IMG/VR virus record: IMGVR_UViG_3300042691_006821
Coordinates: 1-25,396 of that record
Reading direction: 5' to 3' (one strand)
Source of the DNA: a virus
DNA: 25,396 nt
Shown: in pieces, positions 8,148 to 15,346 of the stretch
Numbering within the stretch: position 1 is the first letter of the stretch
Layout of the letters: each line of letters starts with the position of its first letter
Notes under the pieces: model-generated
What the model was told of the DNA's origin: nothing
Database searches by the model: none
The model's input: only the letters and a program-made list of their open reading frames with translations
Position numbers and translations under genes: made by a program

Positions 8148-9413
8148 ATGAACCCTTTCATGTATCCGTCCCTCGCATTCGGCATGTTCGGTCGGCCCAA
8201 TGACCCGCGCTATGCGGAGCAGATGCAGCAGCCTATGCCGCAGCAGATGCCGCCCCAGATGGACATGCCGCCGGTTCCGCAGATGCAGGGCGCCTACGAC
8301 CCCAACGAACCCATGAATGTCCCCTTCGGCCTGAAGATGAACAGGGGTCAGGTGGACTATATGAAGGACTTGGGAGCGGGCATCGGCAAGGCGTTCGACA
8401 ACCCGGTGGTGCAGGCGCTGTCCTACGCCAACGAGCGCAAGGACCAGCGGCGGGCCTATGACCGCGAAGGCGCGCAGCAGGACTTCTCCAATCAGCTTGA
8501 AGTCCGCAAGCTGATGAACGAGGAAGAGAAGGGCCGCAAGGTCAAGTGGCAGCTCGGGTCGATGTACGACGACAGCGGGCGCGAGCAGAAAATCATGTAC
8601 AACGAGAGCGACCCGTCCGACTACAGGCCGCTCGGCGGGCAGAAGAAGCCGGAACTCGGTGCGCTGTACAAGATCGTCGGCAAGGGCGGTGAGGTGGTCT
8701 ACGAGAGCGCCGAGAACGCCCAGGGCAAGACGCCGTATGAAAAGCCCGACCGCGCACAGCCGGGGTTCAGCGTCCGCACCAACCCGGACGGCTCCACGGA
8801 GTTCGTCTACGGCGAATCCGCCGGCCTGACCAGCAGCAACCAGACGAGGGTGCAGGGCGACATCATCAACGCGCAGGACGGCATTGCGCGGCTGGATTCC
8901 ATCGCTCGGGGCTTCAAGCCGGAATATCAGCAGCTTGGCACCCGTCTCGGCGCAGCGGTCACCGCCGGCAAGGAAAAGCTGGGCATTGATGTCAACCCGG
9001 CAGACCAGAAGGTGCTTCAGGACTTTACCCAATACAAGCGCGAGGCCATCGACAACCTGAACCTGCGGATCAAGGAACTGACGGGCGCGGCCATGGGTGT
9101 GCAGGAAGCCGACCGCATCATTGCGAGCCTGCCAAACCCCGGACAGGGGTTGACCGATGGCGACAGCCCGACGCAGTTCAAGTCCAAGCTGGACGGCACC
9201 ATCCGGTCGCTGAAAGAAGTCGAGGCTCGCCGCATCTACACGACGCAGAAGGGCATTCAGCCGAGTTCCATTCCGCTGGGCAGCATGGGCAGCGTGATCG
9301 ACAAGCGCGGCGACGAGATCGCGGAACAGGTCCGCAAGTCGAATCCTGGCGCCGATGAGCGGCAGATTGAACAGGTCGTTGAACAGCAACTCAAGCGGGA
9401 GTTTGGCATCTGA
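8148..9413 (+). CDS. Internal virion/ejection protein candidate
   Basis: 421 residues. The N-terminal ~50 residues are Met/Gln/Pro-rich (QMQQPMPQQMPPQMDMP). A helical domain with many charged residues follows. Near residues ~285-365 there is a block of the form DFTQYKREAIDNLNLRIKEL, TGAAMGVQEADRIIASLPNP, F-KSKLDGTIRSLKEVEARR. This 'LN..IKELTG......EADRI...LPNP' block is widespread in phage internal or structural proteins. The C-terminus is a charged helix (DERQIEQVVEQQLKREFGI). A Shine-Dalgarno (GAGG, ~8138-8141) overlaps the end of the preceding gene. The stop overlaps the next ATG as TGATG. Likely the second of three proteins ejected into the host. Confidence 0.6.
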   Translation: MNPFMYPSLAFGMFGRPNDPRYAEQMQQPMPQQMPPQMDMPPVPQMQGAYDPNEPMNVPFGLKMNRGQVDYMKDLGAGIGKAFDNPVVQALSYANERKDQRRAYDREGAQQDFSNQLEVRKLMNEEEKGRKVKWQLGSMYDDSGREQKIMYNESDPSDYRPLGGQKKPELGALYKIVGKGGEVVYESAENAQGKTPYEKPDRAQPGFSVRTNPDGSTEFVYGESAGLTSSNQTRVQGDIINAQDGIARLDSIARGFKPEYQQLGTRLGAAVTAGKEKLGIDVNPADQKVLQDFTQYKREAIDNLNLRIKELTGAAMGVQEADRIIASLPNPGQGLTDGDSPTQFKSKLDGTIRSLKEVEARRIYTTQKGIQPSSIPLGSMGSVIDKRGDEIAEQVRKSNPGADERQIEQVVEQQLKREFGI

Positions 9414-11389
9414 TGTCATCATGGTCTGACAGGTTGTTCTCCGCACCCACTGATGAGCCTACTGAGCGGAAGAAGTATTCTGACCGGCTGCTTGCGCCGT
9501 CCATGGATGTGGCCGTGCCTGAGGCGCCAACCGCTCAACCCGAGGGCTTCACCAACATCCTGACGGGCAACCCTATCGGCGGATATGGCCTGACGGACCT
9601 TGCCGCCAGCAAGATGACCATGGGACTGTCGGACAAGGCCGCTGCCGGCGCTCAGTCGCTTTTTGGGGATCAGACCTACGACGACGCACTGGCGCAGCGG
9701 GACGCGGACAAGGCTGCTTACAAGGAAGCCAACCCCGGCAAGGATTGGGCCACGCTTCCCGTCAACCTGCTGGGCGGCGCTCCGGTTGCTGGCGTGGCCA
9801 TGAGCCCGGTAAGGGCTGGTGCGTCGGCTGGCGCGGTCAGTGGTGCAGTGTCCGGGTTCGGCCAGTCGCGCGGTTCTGCGGGTGAGCAGGCATTTGACAC
9901 GGCTCTTGGCGGGGTTGCGGGCGCCGGGTTCGGTGCGTTGGCCGGCTACCTTCTGCCCAAAGCTACCGAGTACATCGGCGGTCTGGTCACCAAGGGAGCA
10001 GATAAGCTGCGCGGCAAGAGCGTGTCCGAGGCAGAGAAGATCCTTGTGAACGCAATGCAGCAGGACGGACTTTCCCCTGCCGAGGCGGGCGCTATTCTGG
10101 ACGAAGCGCGCAAGCGTGGCGTGCCCATGTCGCTGTCGGACGCTGGTGACAACCTTCGCGGGCTGGCGTCCAGCCTGTCGCGCAAGCCCGGTGACGCCCG
10201 GACTCTCATGCGGGATGCGGTCATTAGCCGGCAGGAAGGCCAGACGGAGCGCATCCAGTCTGCTATCAGCCGTGATCTCGGCGGCACGACGAACGTGCGC
10301 GAGGCGTCGGATGCGCTGATCAAGTCGGCTCGAAATAAATCAGGACCGCTGTTCAAAAAGGCTTTTGAAGAAGCCCCCGTCACTTGGACCACAGAGCCGG
10401 GGTCTACCCTCGGTCGGTTGCTCGCCACCCCTGCGGGAAAGAAGGCGTTGAAGAACGCAGTCACCATTGCGCAGAATGAGATGGACGATCCGACAGTTCT
10501 TGGGTTCAACCTGAACGATCAGGGCGATGTCATTTTGGATGGCGTTCCGGGAATGCGCACCCTTCATTATGTCAAGCGTGGCCTTGACGATGTCGTGGAG
10601 GAATCCCGCGATAAAACGACCGGAAAGCTGGTGTTCAACACCGACAACGAAAGGGCCACCAACAACGTCCGGGCACTATTTGTCAGTGAGTTGAAAAGGG
10701 TAAACCCCACTTACGGGGACGCGCTCAAGGAATACGCTGGCGATGCCGCCATGGCCGAGGCGCTGCGGAAGGGTTCGCGGGCAATCAACCGTTCCGCCGA
10801 TGACATCGCAGCCGAGACGCAGGCAATGACGCCTGCTGAGTTGGAGCAGTACAAACTCGGCGTGCGCTCGGCACTCGCCAACTCTCTGGACAGCAAGGTA
10901 GACGGGGCCGACAAGGCCAAGTTCCTGGTGGGCACGCCGAAGAAGCGCAAGGCCCTCGCAAAGCTGTTCGGCGGCGAGGAAGGGCTGGACAACCTGATCG
11001 CTACGCTCGGTGACGAGGCCGCGACCACGGCCACCTATAACCGGATCAACACCGGATCGCCGACCGCCGCCAACCTCGCTGACGACACCAACCTTGAAGG
11101 GCTATCGAACCTTCTTGATGTCGGGCTTAACGTCAAGGGTGGGCGCTACCTCAACGCTGCGAGGCTGCTGTTTTCGGGAGGCAAGGACGCCACGGACAAA
11201 GCTGCGGCCATAACGCGCGCGGAGCTGGCTGACATCCTCACGCGAACCGACCCGGCTGACTTGCGGGAACTCCTCCGTAATGCCGGTGTCCAGAACCTCC
11301 GGCAAACTGGCGTCCTCACTCGGCGTCCATACATCGGCAGTGCTGGGGGTGTAGGTGCCGGCACGATTCTTCCCGGTGCGATGGACTGA
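9413..11389 (+). CDS. Large ejection protein candidate with glycine-rich membrane segments
   Basis: 658 residues, starting in a TGATG overlap. Residues ~120-185 are a run of Gly/Ala-rich hydrophobic stretches (LLGGAPVAGVAMSP, AGASAGAVSGAVSGFGQS, AFDTALGGVAGAGFGALAGY), like the membrane-crossing parts of podoviral injection proteins. Before this lies the segment QSLFGDQTYDDALAQRDADK, common to large phage or prophage virion proteins. The rest is helical, with a middle domain around 'LDDVVEESRDKTTGKLVFNTDNERATNNVRALFVSELKR' and 'YGDALKEYAGDAAMAEALRKG'. It would help form the DNA conduit across the cell envelope. No lytic or protease motif is seen. Two hydrophobic ORFs lie on the opposite strand over its end and the following gap. 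Confidence 0.65.
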   Translation: MSSWSDRLFSAPTDEPTERKKYSDRLLAPSMDVAVPEAPTAQPEGFTNILTGNPIGGYGLTDLAASKMTMGLSDKAAAGAQSLFGDQTYDDALAQRDADKAAYKEANPGKDWATLPVNLLGGAPVAGVAMSPVRAGASAGAVSGAVSGFGQSRGSAGEQAFDTALGGVAGAGFGALAGYLLPKATEYIGGLVTKGADKLRGKSVSEAEKILVNAMQQDGLSPAEAGAILDEARKRGVPMSLSDAGDNLRGLASSLSRKPGDARTLMRDAVISRQEGQTERIQSAISRDLGGTTNVREASDALIKSARNKSGPLFKKAFEEAPVTWTTEPGSTLGRLLATPAGKKALKNAVTIAQNEMDDPTVLGFNLNDQGDVILDGVPGMRTLHYVKRGLDDVVEESRDKTTGKLVFNTDNERATNNVRALFVSELKRVNPTYGDALKEYAGDAAMAEALRKGSRAINRSADDIAAETQAMTPAELEQYKLGVRSALANSLDSKVDGADKAKFLVGTPKKRKALAKLFGGEEGLDNLIATLGDEAATTATYNRINTGSPTAANLADDTNLEGLSNLLDVGLNVKGGRYLNAARLLFSGGKDATDKAAAITRAELADILTRTDPADLRELLRNAGVQNLRQTGVLTRRPYIGSAGGVGAGTILPGAMD

Positions 11390-11464
11390 CCAGACAGCCT
11401 TGACGAGAATGTAAAGGGGCAGGGCCGCTACAGCCGCCAGAACCGCCAACGCTTCCAGGCTCAC
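11102..11464 (-). CDS. Questionable antisense ORF with N-terminal membrane segment
   Basis: An open frame of 120 codons from GTG at 11464. Its first ~24 residues (MSLEALAVLAAVAALPLYIL plus VKAVW) form a plausible transmembrane segment and are encoded outside the plus-strand gene. The rest is antisense to the end of the ejection protein gene. It begins in a GTGA overlap with a 25-residue hydrophobic ORF upstream. A weak AGGGTG lies before the GTG. Long antisense frames are common by chance in GC-rich genes, so this is recorded only because of the paired hydrophobic starts. Confidence 0.15.
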   Translation of the reverse strand: MSLEALAVLAAVAALPLYILVKAVWSVHRTGKNRAGTYTPSTADVWTPSEDASLPEVLDTGITEEFPQVSRVGSREDVSQLRARYGRSFVRGVLASRKQQPRSVEVAPTLDVKPDIKKVR

Positions 11465-11538
11465 CCAAACACCCTGTTAAGCCCGAATATCGCGGCCACC
11501 GCGACGACTCCCACAATCAATCTGGCGAGTATCCACAT
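11461..11538 (-). CDS. Questionable 25-aa membrane peptide ORF
   Basis: ATG at 11538 encodes a single hydrophobic helix (ILARLIVGVVAVAAIFGL) and stops at 11461-11463, overlapping the GTG of the next minus-strand ORF. It lies wholly in the 194-bp gap between two plus-strand genes, where no plus-strand gene is seen. No good Shine-Dalgarno is visible. It may be a real tiny membrane protein opposing the late genes, or chance. Confidence 0.2.
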   Translation of the reverse strand: MWILARLIVGVVAVAAIFGLNRVFG

Positions 11539-11583
11539 CGCTGGAATATGCGCGCCTGCAACCCACCGTTCAAGAGGTAACCC

Positions 11584-12642
11584 ATGGCCATCAAAGCTTG
11601 GTCCACGACAGCCGCGTCCAACGTCAACGCTCTGACCGGCGTCGGGCTGGGGTTTGACGAAAACCAGTTGCCCTCGCTGGTGAACAATGCGGCGCGGGAA
11701 CTGATGGCGCAGATCGCCGCGTTCGTGGCCGATGCCTACACCGGAAAGTGCCCGTACTACGCCGCAGGCGGCACGGCAAACGCCATCACGGTTACCGCGT
11801 CACCAGCCGCCACCGCATACGCCGCCGGTCAGGGGTTCGTGATCCTGGCGGGCGCAACAAATACGGGCGCGGTAACGCTCAACGTCAACGCCCTCGGGAC
11901 CAAGGCCATACAGCTCTGCGGGACTGCGCTGAAGGGTGGGGAAATCATCTCGGGCAGTCTGTTCATGGTCTATTACGACGGAACGCAGTTCGAGCTGATG
12001 ACCACGGCGCTCTATGCCCGTGAGAACGCCACCTACAAGCACCTGGGCGTCGGGCTGGGATCGTTCGCCACTTCGGACGGCGGCAACGTCGATGAAGGCA
12101 ACACGGCCATCGGAAACGGCGCGCTCGCAACCATCACAGCGACCTCGGGCAAGGGCGCCACGGCTGTTGGTGAAGGCGCTCTCGCGGCGATGACCACGGG
12201 GCAGGGGAACACGGCGGTTGGCAGGGCGGCAGCCGATGCGGTGACCACCGGGAACCAGAACACCGCCATCGGCAACAATGCCCTTGGCGCGGCGACCTCG
12301 GGTGGAACCAACACGGCGGTGGGCAGATCGGCGGGCTTGGCGATCACCACGGGCGATGGAAACACCATTATCGGCAATACGGCCAACGGGGCGGCAACAA
12401 GCACCGCCAATGCAACGGCGGTGGGCAATGCTGCTGTGGCGGCGTCCGGTGGCCTTGCGCTCGGCGCTGGTGCAACAGCGGCTGCAAACACGCTGGCCCT
12501 TGGTTCATCGGGGACGGCGCTGACAACTCAGACGACCATTGGGGCCAATGGTGCCGCGTCTGCGCTGACCGCCAATCCGGTGGGCTACCTTGTCGTTACT
12601 TTGAACGGCACTGACCGAATTATTCCCTACTACACGAAATGA
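11584..12642 (+). CDS. Tail fiber with YadA-like head repeats
   Basis: 352 residues. The N-terminal ~150 residues (KAWSTTAASNVNALTG, QLPSLVNNAARELMAQIAAF, then AITVTASPAATAYAAGQGFV and FMVYYDGTQFELM) match the attachment and shaft parts of phage fibers. From about 165 to 325 there are at least eight repeats of the form N-T-A-(V/I)-G-x2-A-x4-(T/S)-(T/S)-G, such as GNTAVGRAAADAVTTGNQ and NTAIGNNALGAATSGGT. This is the left-handed beta-roll of trimeric adhesin (YadA/Hia) heads. The C-terminus is a short strand NGTDRIIPYYTK with no chaperone domain. A good Shine-Dalgarno (AGAGGT) precedes the ATG. The fiber would be the trimeric receptor-binding organ of the short tail. Confidence 0.8.
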   Translation: MAIKAWSTTAASNVNALTGVGLGFDENQLPSLVNNAARELMAQIAAFVADAYTGKCPYYAAGGTANAITVTASPAATAYAAGQGFVILAGATNTGAVTLNVNALGTKAIQLCGTALKGGEIISGSLFMVYYDGTQFELMTTALYARENATYKHLGVGLGSFATSDGGNVDEGNTAIGNGALATITATSGKGATAVGEGALAAMTTGQGNTAVGRAAADAVTTGNQNTAIGNNALGAATSGGTNTAVGRSAGLAITTGDGNTIIGNTANGAATSTANATAVGNAAVAASGGLALGAGATAAANTLALGSSGTALTTQTTIGANGAASALTANPVGYLVVTLNGTDRIIPYYTK

Positions 12643-12646
12643 TTAA

Positions 12647-12671
12647 CCGCCAGTTGGGCAACAGATGGCGG
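12647..12671 (+). terminator. Weak hairpin after the tail fiber gene
   Basis: A 6-bp inverted repeat CCGCCA ... TGGCGG with a 13-nt loop starts 5 nt after the fiber stop and is followed by AATTTC. It could be a weak terminator or attenuator between virion and lysis modules. The T tract is poor, so confidence is low. Confidence 0.3.
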
Positions 12672-12703
12672 AATTTCAACCTCCTGAATAAGAGGAGCAG
12701 ACG

Positions 12704-12754
12704 ATGGCCGGCAACAACAACGCTCATGGGCGGCACGCACGATGGAGGCCCTGA
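12704..12754 (+). CDS. 16-codon leader ORF upstream of the lysis module
   Basis: ATG at 12704 has an excellent Shine-Dalgarno (GAGGAG at 12692-12697, 6 nt upstream) and encodes 16 residues rich in Asn, His and Arg before a TGA at 12752-12754. The next gene starts at 12742, inside this mini-ORF and in another frame, and has no Shine-Dalgarno of its own. The layout suggests that translation of the leader opens or delivers ribosomes to the next start. The peptide itself may have no function. Confidence 0.4.
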   Translation: MAGNNNAHGRHARWRP

Positions 12755-13140
12755 AATGGCTATTCAGCCTGCTCTGGCCACCGACCCATGAGGATCCACA
12801 CCTCAATCGATGGCAGAAACACATGGCAGGCTCCATGATTATCACCACGTCGGCAATCCTCGGCCTCGCGCTGGCGGCAACCGGCAGTCTGGAAAGTTAC
12901 GGCGTCAGCGGCTTCGCGTCCGCGCAAGAAATCGCCCAGGTCCAGCAGGCAACGAACGACATCCAAGCCCGCTTGATTGAGCGGGACATCTACGACGCCA
13001 AGCGCGAGCAGTGCCGGGCGATGCGGGAGGATGACGCTGCCGCCAAGCCTGCAACCCTGAGACGGCTGGAGGAACTCCGTGAGGACTACCGGCGCGTCAC
13101 CGGGCGGGATTATCGGGTTCTGGGGTGTGACGAGATATGA
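12742..13140 (+). CDS. Membrane-anchored coiled-coil protein, first gene of the lysis region
   Basis: 132 residues. An aromatic N-terminus (MEALKWLFSLLWPPTHEDPH) is followed by a transmembrane segment at ~30-48 (SMIITTSAILGLALAATGSL), then a charged helical tail (SAQEIAQVQQATNDIQARLI, DIYDAKREQCRAMREDDAAA, LRRLEELREDYRRVTGRDYR). The family is not recognised. It sits immediately before a muralytic enzyme and overlaps it as ATGA, so it may be an accessory lysis or membrane protein, though it could also be virion-associated. It has no Shine-Dalgarno and probably depends on the 16-codon leader ORF that overlaps its start. Confidence 0.7.
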   Translation: MEALKWLFSLLWPPTHEDPHLNRWQKHMAGSMIITTSAILGLALAATGSLESYGVSGFASAQEIAQVQQATNDIQARLIERDIYDAKREQCRAMREDDAAAKPATLRRLEELREDYRRVTGRDYRVLGCDEI

Positions 13141-13604
13141 GCTACCATCCCGGCCAGTTTAAAGACTTCGTAACCGCCACCCTGCAAGGCTTCAAGCCCA
13201 TCCCGTTCAGCGAGAAGGCGGTGACGCTGCTGCTGATGACGGCGGCGCATGAAAGCGACCTCGGGCGGTTCCTGAAACAGAACCCCGGCCCAGCTCGAGG
13301 TGCCTGGCAGATGGAGCCGGCTACGCTGGACGATCACCTGGCGTGGATGCGATCGAAGCGCCCGGAGATGTTCAACCGCGTCGAGGAACTTCGCCCGCCC
13401 GCGCTGACGCCCAAGGACGCGCTGATGCTATGCCTGCCCTATGCCTGCATCATGGCGAGGGTGCACTATTTTCGCCGCCCAGATCCGATCCCGGAGACGC
13501 TGCAAGGCATGGCGGCGCTGGCCAAGAAGGTGTTTAACACCGAGGCCGGCAAGGCAACCCCCCTGAAATATCTGGACGCCTATCGGAAGTTCTATGGCGA
13601 CTGA
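13137..13604 (+). CDS. Lysozyme-like muralytic protein (endolysin candidate)
   Basis: 155 residues. The core MTAAHESDLGRFLKQNPGPA-RGAWQMEPAT corresponds to the 'AA.ES.LG.yL.Q..GPA.G..QMEP' motif of a phage lysozyme/transglycosylase-like family. Glu39 in HESDLG is the likely catalytic acid and Gln55-Met56 of WQMEP lies in the substrate groove. The C-terminal helix (PLKYLDAYRKFYGD) is also typical. There is no signal peptide or SAR segment, so release would need a holin, and a two-TM holin candidate follows with an 11-nt overlap. It would cleave the peptidoglycan glycan chain. Family membership is recognised from the motif; the bond cleaved is not determined. Confidence 0.72.
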   Translation: MSYHPGQFKDFVTATLQGFKPIPFSEKAVTLLLMTAAHESDLGRFLKQNPGPARGAWQMEPATLDDHLAWMRSKRPEMFNRVEELRPPALTPKDALMLCLPYACIMARVHYFRRPDPIPETLQGMAALAKKVFNTEAGKATPLKYLDAYRKFYGD

Positions 13605-13869
13605 CCCGCGCCAGGGCACATGGAAGGTCCGGCGACGGATCATTCACGCCACGCTGGTGTTTTGCGCCATGCAGGTCGCTTACCTGACGTTCAGGGGCGA
13701 GGACACCCGGCTTAACGAGACGCTGGCCATGTCGGCTTATGCGCTCGCCGGCGCCGTCATCGGGTCTTACGTGTTCGGGGCCGTGTTCGAGGACACCCGC
13801 ATCCGCCCGCGTCGTCGTGAATCCTACGGCGAGGATGAAAGCGGCAGCGGCTACAACTACGGAGGGTGA
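13594..13869 (+). CDS. Two-TM holin candidate
   Basis: 91 residues: a short basic N-terminus (RQGTWKVRRR), a hydrophobic segment at ~16-33 (IIHATLVFCAMQVAYLTF), a polar turn (RGEDTRLNET), a second hydrophobic segment at ~43-63 (LAMSAYALAGAVIGSYVFGA) and a charged, Arg- and Gly-rich C-tail. This is the topology of class II holins. The pattern 'IGSYVFGAVFED' recurs in alphaproteobacterial phage holin-like proteins. It overlaps the muralytic gene by 11 nt and precedes the spanin genes, exactly where a holin is expected. It would form the pore that releases the endolysin. Confidence 0.75.
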   Translation: MATDPRQGTWKVRRRIIHATLVFCAMQVAYLTFRGEDTRLNETLAMSAYALAGAVIGSYVFGAVFEDTRIRPRRRESYGEDESGSGYNYGG

Positions 13870-13906
13870 GGTGAGCATCGCCACCGCAACAAACAAGGAG
13901 AAAACC

Positions 13907-14065
13907 ATGATCAACGCCAATCTGATCAGCCACGCCCCGGCGTGGAAACTGGCCATCATCCACTACGTCGCCAAGGCGCTGGGCGTGCTGGTCAAGGTCG
14001 AGGGCATCCCCTTCGGCAGCAACCGCAACATCAAGCTGCATCACACCGGCAACACTTCCGCATGA
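13907..14065 (+). CDS. 52-aa conserved-looking protein between holin and spanins
   Basis: ATG at 13907 has a perfect AAGGAG Shine-Dalgarno 6 nt upstream (13895-13900). The 52 residues include LAIIHYVAKALGVLVKVEGI and PFGSNRNIKLH. The middle is amphipathic to hydrophobic and could lie on a membrane. An in-frame GTG at 13871, with GGAGG upstream and only 1 nt after the holin stop, would add 12 residues, so two starts are possible. The stop overlaps the Rz start as ATGA. Function is unknown; the position suggests a role in lysis or lysis timing. Confidence 0.65.
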   Translation: MINANLISHAPAWKLAIIHYVAKALGVLVKVEGIPFGSNRNIKLHHTGNTSA

Positions 14066-14508
14066 TCCCCTTTGCCATCCCGCTCGCCCTGAAAACCCTG
14101 CCCTGGCGCTGGTTCATGTACGGCGCCGCCGCGCTTGCCGTCCTGCTTGCCTGCTGGTGGGTCGTGGACGCCATCGGGGACAGCCGCGAGGAAAAGGTGC
14201 GCGCTGAGTACGAAGCCGCCCAGCGGGCCGCAGAGGCTAAGGCGCAAGCCGATAGCTGGGCGCTGGTGGGCGACATCAACGCGATTGACGCATCCGTGAC
14301 CGCAGGCAAGGCCAACACGAAGAAAGCGGAGGACCGATATGCTGCCGTCATTCAAGGCGAGGCTGCTGTTTTCTATCTCGCTAATCCTGACTGCCGCCCT
14401 CCTTACCGGCTGTGGTGGGCAAACGATCAACTCGCGCGTGAACTTGCCACCGCTTCCGGCCTCAGTGTCAGCGCCCTGTCAGGAGATCAAGGTGCTGGGC
14501 AGCGATGA
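14062..14508 (+). CDS. Rz-like inner-membrane spanin (i-spanin)
   Basis: 148 residues from the ATG that overlaps the previous stop (ATGA); the same frame is open further upstream but there covers other genes. A transmembrane anchor lies at ~15-38 (WFMYGAAALAVLLACWWVVD), followed by a long helical periplasmic part (EEKVRAEYEAAQRAAEAKAQ) and a further helix around KANTKKAEDRYAAVIQGEAA, as in Rz proteins. The Rz1-like lipoprotein gene begins inside it in another frame, the classic nested/overlapping spanin arrangement. Together they would fuse inner and outer membranes in the last step of lysis of a Gram-negative host. Confidence 0.8.
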   Translation: MIPFAIPLALKTLPWRWFMYGAAALAVLLACWWVVDAIGDSREEKVRAEYEAAQRAAEAKAQADSWALVGDINAIDASVTAGKANTKKAEDRYAAVIQGEAAVFYLANPDCRPPYRLWWANDQLARELATASGLSVSALSGDQGAGQR

Positions 14509-14626
14509 CCCTGCGCTGATCTGGTCGGCGAACAGGTATCACATGAAGGCGCTGGCTGACTGCGAACTATCCCGCCGTGGGGCTGTGGATGCGTATGAGG
14601 CAGCGCGGGCGGTGAATAACCAGTGA
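14339..14626 (+). CDS. Rz1-like outer-membrane lipoprotein spanin (o-spanin)
   Basis: 95 residues. A signal peptide (MLPSFKARLLFSISLILTAA) ends in a clear lipobox, L-L-T-G-Cys25. The mature protein is short and starts with a Pro-containing stretch (VNLPPLPASVSAPCQEI). A GGAGGA Shine-Dalgarno lies 5-6 nt upstream of the ATG. The gene starts inside Rz in a different frame and ends 118 nt after the Rz stop. The lipobox and nesting make the o-spanin call strong. It is the last plus-strand gene of the late region. Confidence 0.82.
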   Translation: MLPSFKARLLFSISLILTAALLTGCGGQTINSRVNLPPLPASVSAPCQEIKVLGSDDPALIWSANRYHMKALADCELSRRGAVDAYEAARAVNNQ

Positions 14627-14733
14627 GGGGTGCGGGTCAGATTACCGAGCGAACACCTTCTGACTAGGTGATGGGCACATGTGTCGGCCCCTAGCCGCTT
14701 CCTTTTCGCGCACAGCGCACATCCTACCACCAT

Positions 14734-14771
14734 CTAGCCCCCATCCCCAACAGGATTGTCAGTGGGGCTAG
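14734..14771. terminator. Possible hairpin between convergent late and accessory genes
   Basis: An 8-bp perfect inverted repeat CTAGCCCC ... GGGGCTAG with a 22-nt loop lies where the plus-strand lysis genes meet the minus-strand accessory genes. Its right arm overlaps the last codon of the minus gene at 14768. There is no T tract on either strand, so it is only a candidate bidirectional terminator. The rest of the gap (14627-14733) shows no gene. Confidence 0.3.
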
Positions 14772-14938
14772 TGCGGTCGCGCTGGCGGCATCGTGGAACG
14801 CTCGGCAAGCAGGTCGAGTACTACGCCGGCCTCTTGCACAATGGCGTCCATTTGATCTTTCCCACTAATGGCTCCGGTGATCAGGCCGACGCAATCCATC
14901 AATGCCGCGAACGCTCGCTTGTCCAGTTCGTCCATCAT
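14768..14938 (-). CDS. Small 56-aa acidic helical protein, unknown
   Basis: ATG at 14938 (a second ATG follows directly) has a strong purine-rich Shine-Dalgarno, GAGGGAGAGG. The product begins MMDELDKRAFAALMDCVGLI and continues with DQMDAIVQEAGVVLDLLAER, so it is predicted to be two helices. No family is recognised. It is the last gene of the minus-strand accessory cluster and starts 9 nt after the stop of its upstream neighbour. Confidence 0.65.
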   Translation of the reverse strand: MMDELDKRAFAALMDCVGLITGAISGKDQMDAIVQEAGVVLDLLAERSTMPPARPH

Positions 14939-14946
14939 CCTCTCCC

Positions 14947-15102
14947 TCAGTTAGTCCTTATCGGACAGCTACTCCGTACTCGGTGGGCGGTCAAGCGCTC
15001 GACGTGGGACAGGAGGTTGGATAGGGCTGCTCTGGCAGCAGGGTGCATTATGTAGCCGTACTCAGCCAGCAACCGCCGTGCTTCGGCTATCGCGTCACTC
15101 AT
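14947..15102 (-). CDS. Small 51-aa helical protein, unknown
   Basis: ATG at 15102, with an AGGGAGA Shine-Dalgarno, gives MSDAIAEARRLLAEYGYIMH followed by PAARAALSNLLSHVERL and a basic tail. A longer frame exists upstream, but it would run into the neighbouring gene; the ATG used here has the ribosome site and an 8-nt overlap with the upstream gene. It is a two-helix protein of unknown role in the accessory cluster. Confidence 0.65.
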   Translation of the reverse strand: MSDAIAEARRLLAEYGYIMHPAARAALSNLLSHVERLTAHRVRSSCPIRTN

Positions 15103-15346
15103 GGTTATCTCCCTGTTCGCCAGCCAGTGCGGCGCGGGCATTCTCCACAAGAGCCTCATAGCCGCCTTCGAAGTCAGCGCTGTCGTACATTTCCTCGTCC
15201 ATCTCGCGGGCCAGTTTCTGTCCCGCCACCGCGCCCAGCGCCTCCCGCAGCCGCACCACCTCGTCCGCGAGGGACACCAGCACCGCGGCGTTGTCGCCGT
15301 CCCACCGCTCCCCGTCTGTCAGTCGTGCGATCAGGTCGTCGCTCAT
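15095..15346 (-). CDS. Small 83-aa hypothetical protein with N-terminal coiled coil
   Basis: The product starts MSDDLIARLTDGERW, then has a coiled-coil heptad run (VLVSLADEVVRLREALGAVA) and an acidic segment EEMYDSADFEGGYEALVENA. 'MSDDLIARLT' followed by a 'vrRLREAL' coil is a common arrangement for small alphaproteobacterial phage proteins of unknown role. It starts in an ATGA overlap with the wing-helix-like gene upstream. No catalytic motif is seen. Confidence 0.7.
   Translation of the reverse strand: MSDDLIARLTDGERWDGDNAAVLVSLADEVVRLREALGAVAGQKLAREMDEEMYDSADFEGGYEALVENARAALAGEQGDNHE

Noticed and set aside
8067-9446. 459-aa minus-strand ORF
   Set aside because: Fully antisense to a clear plus-strand virion gene; biased composition and no domain.
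11584-12491. CRISPR-like array in the tail fiber gene
   Set aside because: The periodicity is protein-level (NTAxG beta-roll repeats); repeats are not identical in DNA and are not separated by unique spacers.
13739-14065. 108-aa version of the 52-aa gene
   Set aside because: The upstream part runs through the holin in another frame. A perfect Shine-Dalgarno lies before the ATG at 13907.
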